This document shows positions 7,860 through 12,645 of a stretch of DNA of 12,645 nt, in pieces. The position numbers and the translations under genes are program-made. Position 1 is the first letter of the stretch. Every line of letters starts with the position of its first letter. The stretch lies in the NCBI GenBank assembly GCA_015163815.1, contig JAAOIJ010000087.1, positions 1-12,645 of the forward strand, given 5' to 3'. The DNA is from Endozoicomonadaceae bacterium (GTDB taxonomy: Bacteria > Pseudomonadota > Gammaproteobacteria > Pseudomonadales > Endozoicomonadaceae). The notes beneath the pieces are model-generated. The model had not been told where the DNA came from. It saw nothing but the letters and a program-made list of their open reading frames with translations, and ran no database searches.

Positions 7860-7865
7860 CTCCTT
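7860..7865 (-). promoter_or_regulatory. Strong ribosome binding site of the 83-aa gene
   Basis: On the minus strand AAGGAG lies nine bases before ATG 7850. It is among the best matches to the anti-Shine-Dalgarno sequence in the window and supports translation of an otherwise unrecognised small gene. Confidence 0.6.
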
Positions 7866-8020
7866 GATAATTGATGAAGCTTACTATTGAGTATAAAGGA
7901 TGTGTAAAAGATTGCTATACAACGAAAGTCTATACTTTTAAATTATTGTTAATAAGTGATTTTTTTTGGGAATATGCAAAATATTCGCTGTATTTTGATA
8001 GACAAATGCTGCGATTTGAT

Positions 8021-8045
8021 TGTCTTACGAGAGTTGCGTAAGACA
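8021..8045. terminator. 9-bp hairpin downstream of the DUF2909 gene
   Basis: TGTCTTACG (8021-8029) and CGTAAGACA (8037-8045) form a perfect 9-bp stem with a 7-base loop, beginning 36 bases after the stop of the minus-strand DUF2909 gene. No T tract follows on either strand, so it may be a non-canonical terminator or a 3'-end stabiliser. Smaller stems lie nearby at 7970-7986 and around 8014. Confidence 0.4.
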
Positions 8046-8081
8046 GATAAGATGAATTATTGAAATTTTGTTCTAAAAACG

Positions 8082-8297
8082 TTATGCTCCTAGCCACGGT
8101 GCACTCAAATGAAAATCACCGATATATAATCCATAAATAAGTAATATCAGCACTAAAGCTGCGCATGAAATGCGGGCTATGAGTGCTTGTAAAAGATGAG
8201 CACTTTTTTCTTTATAGCGAATTAAATGATATAAACCATGCATTAAACTAGCTAACATAGCGATAAAAACAATCATGAAAATTATTTTTAATACCAT
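8082..8297 (-). CDS. DUF2909 family twin-transmembrane protein
   Basis: A 71-residue membrane protein with two hydrophobic helices (about residues 3-23 and 42-62) joined by a short charged loop, YHLIRYKEKSAH, followed by QALIARIS. This matches the small DUF2909 'twin transmembrane' proteins that sit in opposite orientation between coxC and the SURF1 gene in many gammaproteobacteria. Function is unknown; the constant position suggests a role in cytochrome c oxidase assembly or regulation. AGGGA lies just upstream of ATG 8297, giving a good ribosome binding site. The gene is divergent from SURF1 with 70 bases between the start codons, so the promoters probably share this short space. Here coxC is absent on its downstream side. 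Confidence 0.8.
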   Translation of the reverse strand: MVLKIIFMIVFIAMLASLMHGLYHLIRYKEKSAHLLQALIARISCAALVLILLIYGLYIGDFHLSAPWLGA

Positions 8298-8324
8298 AAT
8301 GTTCCCTTTTTTGGTTATACAAGA

Positions 8325-8352
8325 TTGAGTGTCTTCATATCATATCCATAAT
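8325..8352 (+). promoter_or_regulatory. Candidate promoter for the SURF1-ctaAB-SCO1 operon
   Basis: TTGAGT (8325-8330) and CATAAT (8347-8352) are 16 bases apart and lie in the 70-base divergent gap, 15 bases before the SURF1 start codon. Both boxes are partial consensus matches, and the implied leader would be very short. A read-through from elsewhere is unlikely because the upstream gene faces the other way, so some promoter must be nearby. Confidence 0.3.
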
Positions 8353-8367
8353 AACCGGTGATTTCGA

Positions 8368-9102
8368 ATGATAGCGATACGAAAAAATATTTATTTTGGC
8401 TTGTTATATTGTATCATATTTACGCTATTATTGAATTTAGGTTGTTGGCAGTATACGCGATATCAACAAAAACAAGATAATGAAACACGTTATGCTGCTT
8501 ACATGACCCGTGATGCTATTGACTTAAATGGTGTCCTATCACATAAAAAAACCGATTTTTTATATCAACCAGTTCACTTTTCTGGCTGTCTTGATGAAAC
8601 AGCAGAGTATTGGCTTGATAATCAAATGTGCAATCATCAAGTAGGTTACCGAGTTTTTTCTGTTGTGTATTTAAACTCGACAGAAAAAGAAGCCGTTCTC
8701 ATTGATCGAGGTTGGCATGAGCGAAAAAAAAACATCAATCCGATTAAAAAACTGATGCTATCAAAAGAACATCTTTTTGAAGGGATCTTATGGCGCCCAC
8801 AAGGCGCTGCGTTTTTACTAAAACAAGATCAATGGCGTCCTGGTTGGCCTAAAATAATTCAATCAATTGATCAAAAAGCCATCAAAAAAATTGCAAATGA
8901 TTTACAATGTCCTGTATTACCTTGGATTGTCATATTAAATCAAGATCAACCTGGCGTATTGATAAGGCAGTTACCGCGCCCTCCTATGACAGCTCAAAAA
9001 CATTTAGGCTATGCTATTCAATGGTTTTTAATGGCATTAGTATTGACTATTTTAATGGCCTTTTTTTATATAAAAAAAAGGCGAGGAAGTCATGTTTCAT
9101 GA
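8368..9102 (+). CDS. SURF1/Shy1 family cytochrome oxidase assembly protein
   Basis: A 244-residue inner-membrane protein that helps heme A insertion into cytochrome c oxidase subunit I. The layout is the standard one: an N-terminal helix (about residues 8-25) running into the signature LGCWQYTR (24-31), a periplasmic middle domain with LDNQMCNHQVGYRV (83-96) and VLIDRGW (110-116), and a C-terminal helix (about 215-235) preceded by HLGYAIQWF (212-220). Both helices and all main motifs are present, and the length is usual for bacterial SURF1. GGTGA, six bases before ATG 8368, supports the start. The stop overlaps the next start (ATGA), suggesting translational coupling in a five-gene heme A/CuA maturation operon. 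Confidence 0.92.
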   Translation: MIAIRKNIYFGLLYCIIFTLLLNLGCWQYTRYQQKQDNETRYAAYMTRDAIDLNGVLSHKKTDFLYQPVHFSGCLDETAEYWLDNQMCNHQVGYRVFSVVYLNSTEKEAVLIDRGWHERKKNINPIKKLMLSKEHLFEGILWRPQGAAFLLKQDQWRPGWPKIIQSIDQKAIKKIANDLQCPVLPWIVILNQDQPGVLIRQLPRPPMTAQKHLGYAIQWFLMALVLTILMAFFYIKKRRGSHVS

Positions 9103-9692
9103 AGACAATACAGAAACGAAAACTAGCGATCAGTTTGATTATTTTATTGCCGACATGCTGTGTTGGTTTAGCGATTTGGATGTATTATAGCCAAATTTGG
9201 ACACCTCATGCCCGCACGCAGAAAGGGATATTAATTTGGCCTACCATGACTGTAACGGATTTACAATTATATCAAGAGAATGGTGAGCCTTTTCAGATTG
9301 ATCATTTAAATAAACAATGGAGTTTATTGATTCTAGCTTCTGCTCCTTGTGGTCAAACATGCCAAGAAAAATTTCATATTACAGAGCGACTACGGATTGC
9401 TTTAAATAAAGATCGTGATCGCTTGAAGCGGTATGCTGTGCATACAACTTTAACTCAAACGCTATTACAAATTCCAAAAGGAGTAGATGATATTCAATCG
9501 ATTTATTGTGATGCCCCTATATTGCATTCTGTTTTAAAAAAAGCATTACCTCATTATGCGAATATTGAAGCCTTGACTTTTTTTATCATGGATCCACATG
9601 GTAATCTGATGATGGCTTATACGGATCAGCATCCAGGTCAGGCGATATTAAAAGATTTACAGAAATTATTAAGATTAAGTAGAATAGGTTAA
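9099..9692 (+). CDS. SCO/thioredoxin-like membrane-anchored protein of the cta cluster
   Basis: A 197-residue protein with one N-terminal membrane helix (about 10-29) and a periplasmic thioredoxin-like domain. C84-G-Q-T-C88, preceded by a beta-strand-like WSLLILAS, sits where SCO proteins carry CxxxC, and FFIMDPHGNLMMAY (161-174) resembles the late SCO strand. The usual SCO histidine (DHS) is not found at its normal place; H167 in DPHG is nearby but not equivalent. It corresponds in position to the poorly described protein found between SURF1 and ctaA in Pseudomonas-type clusters. A role in copper delivery or thiol redox during CuA assembly is inference. The frame is open upstream to 8907, but ATG 9099 is chosen: it overlaps the SURF1 stop (ATGA), has AGGAAG at 9084-9089, and avoids a 64-residue extension lying wholly within SURF1. 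Confidence 0.78.
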   Translation: MKTIQKRKLAISLIILLPTCCVGLAIWMYYSQIWTPHARTQKGILIWPTMTVTDLQLYQENGEPFQIDHLNKQWSLLILASAPCGQTCQEKFHITERLRIALNKDRDRLKRYAVHTTLTQTLLQIPKGVDDIQSIYCDAPILHSVLKKALPHYANIEALTFFIMDPHGNLMMAYTDQHPGQAILKDLQKLLRLSRIG

Positions 9693-9741
9693 AAATAAAT
9701 GAATTCAATCTATATAAAAAATATATTTAATCAATGACAAT

Positions 9742-9745
9742 AGGA
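9742..9745 (+). promoter_or_regulatory. Ribosome binding site deciding the ctaA start
   Basis: AGGA is six bases before ATG 9752. The earlier in-frame ATG at 9734 is preceded by AT-only sequence with no binding site, so 9752 is preferred; ATG 9755 directly follows and cannot be excluded. Confidence 0.55.
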
Positions 9746-9751
9746 TTTATC

Positions 9752-10774
9752 ATGATGCATAAAGCGAATGCTAACCTTTTTTGGTTAGCTGCCTGTTCGA
9801 CAGTACTTGCTTTTTTTGTAGTCGGTTTAGGGGCTTATACTCGATTAATGCATGCTGGTTTAGGTTGTCCTGATTGGCCTGGATGCTATGGATTTTTAAC
9901 GGTGCCGAATACATCTGATATGTTAGCTTGGGCGCAACAACATTTTCCTAATAGCCCTGTTGATCCGCGTAAAGGATGGCCTGAAATGATTCATCGTTAT
10001 GCAGCAGGTTTTTTGATGTTATGTGTTTTAGCTTTAAATGCTTTTTTGATAAAAAATAGAAAACTATCTAAAAAATCCATGCGATTAGGTTTTTTTATTT
10101 TACTCTTCATTACTTTACAAGCTGCGTTTGGTATGTGGACTGTGACATTAAAACTGTGGCCACAAGTGGTCACAGCTCATTTGATCGGTGGTTTTACAAC
10201 GCTATCCTTACTTTTTTTATTAACAAAGCAATTATATCCTGTTTATAATCCATTGATTTTAAATAAAAATATATCTTTTTGGTTAATCCTTTCTATTATT
10301 TTAGTTGTTTTACAAATTGTATTGGGTGGATGGCTCAGTGCAAATTATGCAGCGATTGCTTGCCCAGATTTTCCACAGTGCCAAGGACAATGGATTCCGT
10401 CAATGGATTTTAGTCATGGTTTTAATTTATTACAGTCTATTGGGCCTGATTATTTAGGTGGACGTTTAGATAATGCTGCACGTACTGCTATTCATTTTTC
10501 GCACCGGTTAGGGGCATTATTTGTACTATTTTCATTGAGTATGTTATGTTACAAACTATATCATGCTGTTCAAACACGATCACATAGTATGAAGTTGCGA
10601 GCATATTCTGCTATTTATAGCATCGTGGGTTTGCTTGGGTTGCAAATGGTTTTAGGTATTAGTAATGTGTTACTTGATTTTCCTCTACACATTGCACTCA
10701 CGCATAACTTAATAGGTGCTTGTTTGCTATTGTCATTAATTTCATTAGCACACGCAATGTGGTCTAAAATGTAA
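9752..10774 (+). CDS. ctaA: Heme A synthase CtaA (COX15 type)
   Basis: Inner-membrane enzyme of 340 residues that oxidises the C8 methyl of heme O to a formyl group, giving heme A. About eight transmembrane segments are visible in two similar halves. The heme-ligand histidines of the family can be placed: H81 in EMIHRYAAG, H143 in VVTAHLIGG, H251 in HFSHRLGA and H318 in ALTHNLIGA. Two extracytoplasmic cysteine pairs are present, C39/C45 in GCPDWPGCYG and C204/C210 in ACPDFPQCQG, a COX15/CtaA feature. It is fourth-to-last in the assembly operon, followed by ctaB after 14 bases. Presence of this gene implies a heme a-containing (aa3-type) oxidase. If ATG 9734 were used the protein would be six residues longer. 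Confidence 0.95.
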   Translation: MMHKANANLFWLAACSTVLAFFVVGLGAYTRLMHAGLGCPDWPGCYGFLTVPNTSDMLAWAQQHFPNSPVDPRKGWPEMIHRYAAGFLMLCVLALNAFLIKNRKLSKKSMRLGFFILLFITLQAAFGMWTVTLKLWPQVVTAHLIGGFTTLSLLFLLTKQLYPVYNPLILNKNISFWLILSIILVVLQIVLGGWLSANYAAIACPDFPQCQGQWIPSMDFSHGFNLLQSIGPDYLGGRLDNAARTAIHFSHRLGALFVLFSLSMLCYKLYHAVQTRSHSMKLRAYSAIYSIVGLLGLQMVLGISNVLLDFPLHIALTHNLIGACLLLSLISLAHAMWSKM

Positions 10775-10788
10775 TCTAAGGAACTTGA

Positions 10789-11670
10789 ATGACAGCGTTG
10801 GGGTTAATTGAATCGATGAAGTGGAAGTATTATTGGGTTTTATGTAAACCCAATGTGATTGCTTTAATGCTATTGACTTCGCTGATCGGCATGTTATTGG
10901 CAACTCCTGATTTTGTGCCATTCTCTATACTCATGATGGGTAATATTGGCATTATGTTGTGTGCCGCTTCAGCCGCAACTGTGAATCATATTATTGATCG
11001 ACATATTGATCAACTGATGTCCAGAACAGCGCAACGTCCTATTGTAAAGGGGCATATTGCCTTAGCCAATGCGATTGCCTTTGCCTTGATTTTAGGTATG
11101 ATGGGTTTTGCAATTTTATTTTTTTATATCAACCCTTTAACAGCTTGGCTGACCTTGGGTGCTTTATTAGGATATGCTATATTTTATACTGTTTTTTTAA
11201 AACGCATGACCCCTCAAAATATTGTACTAGGCGGCTTAGCTGGTGCAATACCGCCTTTATTAGGTTGGACTGCTGTCACTAATCGTATTGATCCGCATGC
11301 TTTATTATTGGTGTTAATTATTTTTACTTGGACGCCTCCTCATTTTTGGGCTTTAGCCATTCATAGAAAAAACGATTATCAAAAAGCAAATATTCCTATG
11401 TTACCGGTGACGCATGGTGAGAAGTATGCTGCATTACATATTTTACTATATACGATTTTGTTATATATCGTGAGTATTTTGCCTTGGGTTTTTGGTATGA
11501 GTGGTCTGATTTATTTATCCATTGTCATGGTCTTAGGATGTCGTTTTTTATATTGGTCTTTTAAATTATGGAAAAAACCGAAATCGAGCGTTTCGATGAA
11601 TACTTTTTATTTTTCGATTTGGTATTTAATGCTGCTATTTTTAGCATTATTATTAGATCATTATTTGTGA
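10789..11670 (+). CDS. ctaB: Protoheme IX farnesyltransferase (heme O synthase) CtaB/CyoE
   Basis: A 293-residue polytopic membrane prenyltransferase of the UbiA superfamily that joins farnesyl diphosphate to heme b, giving heme O. The first aspartate motif N66-x3-D70-x3-D74, then MSRTAQRP (77-84), is complete. The second conserved region, TWTPPHFWALAIHRKNDYQKANIPMLP split across residues 180-206, carries the expected DY and NIPM elements. GYAIFYTVFLKRMTPQN and GGLAGAIPPLLGW match the family. Length is typical (about 290-300). AAGGAA lies seven bases before the ATG. Heme O made here is the substrate of CtaA encoded just upstream. The symbol cyoE is equally used; ctaB is chosen because of the ctaA neighbour and the absence of cyo genes here. 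Confidence 0.96.
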   Translation: MTALGLIESMKWKYYWVLCKPNVIALMLLTSLIGMLLATPDFVPFSILMMGNIGIMLCAASAATVNHIIDRHIDQLMSRTAQRPIVKGHIALANAIAFALILGMMGFAILFFYINPLTAWLTLGALLGYAIFYTVFLKRMTPQNIVLGGLAGAIPPLLGWTAVTNRIDPHALLLVLIIFTWTPPHFWALAIHRKNDYQKANIPMLPVTHGEKYAALHILLYTILLYIVSILPWVFGMSGLIYLSIVMVLGCRFLYWSFKLWKKPKSSVSMNTFYFSIWYLMLLFLALLLDHYL

Positions 11671-11694
11671 TATTATAAAATAAGGTGAAATTTT

Positions 11695-12408
11695 ATGGTA
11701 AAAAAATCAAAAAGATTTTTAATATTATGTTTAGTGGCTTTTGTTTTTTTAGGCATTGGTTTAGCTATTAATAAATTTACGAATACGCGATCAGCTAATT
11801 TACTAACAATTGATAAATCGGCTATGCAGCAACAAGGTTTAGTATTATTTGATATGCCAAGGCGATTTAAAATACCTGTCATGCAAACAACAAAAGCAGC
11901 CTATTTAACATCAGAACAATTGAAAAATAAATGGACTTTTCTATATTTTGGGTTCACACAATGCCCTGATGTTTGTCCTGCTACTTTAAGTAAACTGAAA
12001 GAATTAAATCGTGCGATTCATGTATTTGATCCCGTGTTAGCAAAACGAACGCAATATCTTATTGTCTCAGTTGATCCAGGTCGTGATACCATTGATTTTC
12101 TGACAGATTATTTGTCTATTTTTGATACAAGCTTTATTGGTGTCTTAGGTAATGCAGGAGATACAAGTCATTTTTCAAAGCAATTCAATGTCATGTATAG
12201 CAAAGTAAAAGATGGAACAGAAAATACTGAAGATTATCAGATTGATCATAGTGCTCAAATTATTATTATCAATCCAAATGGAGATTATCAAGGGTATATT
12301 AGACCTGGATTTGAAGTGGAAAAATTATTACCCTCACTTAAAACCATGAATCGTGTTTTAGGTGTTGCAGTTGAAGAAAAGCAGACGAGTAATCTATCAG
12401 AAAAATAA
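11695..12408 (+). CDS. SCO1/SenC family copper chaperone
   Basis: A 237-residue SCO1/SenC/PrrC protein, anchored by one N-terminal helix (about residues 8-25) with the thioredoxin-fold domain in the periplasm. It delivers copper to, or reduces, the CuA site of cytochrome oxidase subunit II. The metal site is complete: C90-P-D-V-C94 in FGFTQCPDVCP, and H185 in IDHSAQIIII. VSVDPGRDT (125-132 region) is the usual strand-turn motif. AAGGTG at 11682-11687, seven bases before ATG, marks the start. It is the last gene of the assembly operon, 24 bases after ctaB, and is followed by a hairpin terminator. It is clearly a better SCO than the related protein encoded at 9099-9692. Confidence 0.94.
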   Translation: MVKKSKRFLILCLVAFVFLGIGLAINKFTNTRSANLLTIDKSAMQQQGLVLFDMPRRFKIPVMQTTKAAYLTSEQLKNKWTFLYFGFTQCPDVCPATLSKLKELNRAIHVFDPVLAKRTQYLIVSVDPGRDTIDFLTDYLSIFDTSFIGVLGNAGDTSHFSKQFNVMYSKVKDGTENTEDYQIDHSAQIIIINPNGDYQGYIRPGFEVEKLLPSLKTMNRVLGVAVEEKQTSNLSEK

Positions 12409-12417
12409 AAAATGCAC

Positions 12418-12444
12418 TCCGTTCTGATATGCATTCAGAACGGA
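12418..12444. terminator. Bidirectional intrinsic terminator after SCO1
   Basis: TCCGTTCTGA (12418-12427) and TCAGAACGGA (12435-12444) form a perfect 10-bp stem with a 7-base loop, nine bases after the SCO1 stop. On the plus strand a short CTTTT follows. On the minus strand a longer T-rich tail (12414 down to 12400) follows, partly within the SCO1 stop region. It should terminate the cta operon and, more strongly, the converging gene entering from the right edge. Confidence 0.75.
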
Positions 12445-12558
12445 TACCTTTTGTATTTCAATTAGTTATGTGAAAAGTCATTGCACCATGAAACCAAAAA
12501 AACAGTTTGATGTTTTATTAGGCCCATTCAACCATGAAGTGCAACACCTACAGGTTTT

Positions 12559-12645
12559 CTAGTCATCGAACAACTCCGATAGCTTTGGTAATGGGTCGCT
12601 GAATTTTTTTAAGATTTCTTTGTGCGCCATTAGCTTGTCATAATT
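12559..12645 (-). CDS. 3' end of a minus-strand gene, cut by the window edge
   Basis: The minus strand is open from the right edge for 28 codons to a TAG at 12561-12559. The peptide has coding character (DKLMAHKEILKKF followed by SDPLPKLSELFDD), is charged and probably helical, and carries an acidic tail. The terminator at 12418-12444 is oriented well for it, its best T tract being on this strand. I cannot recognise the family from so short a piece; a chance open frame is possible. Confidence 0.45.
   Translation of the reverse strand, partial: NYDKLMAHKEILKKFSDPLPKLSELFDD

Noticed and set aside
8907..9098. 64-residue N-terminal extension of the SCO-like protein
   Set aside because: It lies entirely in SURF1 coding sequence in another frame. 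ATG 9099 overlaps the SURF1 stop, has a ribosome binding site and begins a normal membrane anchor.
11673..11882. Minus-strand open frame over the start of SCO1
   Set aside because: Antisense to a clear SCO1 signal-anchor region and without its own supporting signals.
12481..12544. Imperfect inverted repeat TTGCAC / GTGCAA flanking 52 bases, considered as a mobile element end
   Set aside because: Arms are only six bases long, with no target duplication or transposase; chance explains it.
12488..12562. 24-codon plus-strand frame beyond the terminator
   Set aside because: Very short, no ribosome binding site, and it runs toward the end of the minus-strand gene. A chance frame is likelier.

Overview
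The window reads as chromosomal DNA from an AT-rich gammaproteobacterium (about one third G+C by eye) that respires aerobically. Two arguments support this. The stress module prkA-yeaH-spoVR has the gene order and protein lengths of its enterobacterial counterparts (YeaG, YeaH, YcgB). The block DUF2909 / SURF1 / SCO-like / ctaA / ctaB / SCO1 has the order seen next to cox genes in gammaproteobacteria such as Pseudomonas. A Legionella/Coxiella-type host-associated lineage would fit the base composition, but nothing here proves it.

Layout. (1) 89-4924, + strand: PrkA (AAA+ domain serine kinase), YeaH (DUF444, MIDAS-containing vWA-like protein) and SpoVR form an apparent operon; yeaH and spoVR overlap by ATGA. 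(2) 4966-6150, +: the Na+/H+ antiporter NhaA, 41 bases after spoVR and possibly read from the same transcript. (3) 6185-7231, -: an unrecognised 348-residue protein converging on nhaA. (4) 7232-7598: 367 bases without a convincing gene, holding a candidate promoter for that protein and a cluster of inverted repeats. (5) 7599-7850, -: a small predicted exported protein with a strong ribosome binding site. (6) 8082-8297, -: a two-helix DUF2909 membrane protein, divergent from (7) 8368-12408, +: SURF1, a SCO/thioredoxin-like membrane-anchored protein, heme A synthase (CtaA), heme O synthase (CtaB) and SCO1. (8) A bidirectional hairpin terminator, then the 3' end of a minus-strand gene cut by the window edge.

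How the genes work together. CtaB farnesylates heme b to heme O, CtaA oxidises heme O to heme A, SURF1 assists heme A insertion, and SCO1 (perhaps with the second SCO-like protein) prepares the CuA site of an aa3-type cytochrome c oxidase. The oxidase subunit genes (coxB, coxA, ctaG, coxC) that usually stand upstream of DUF2909 are not in the window; unrelated genes are there instead. The PrkA-YeaH-SpoVR module is linked to nutrient starvation and stationary-phase stress in non-sporulating proteobacteria. I found no mobile element, CRISPR array, tRNA or rRNA. No clearly new multi-gene system is visible; the least explained parts are the 348-residue protein, the small exported protein and the structured gap between them.
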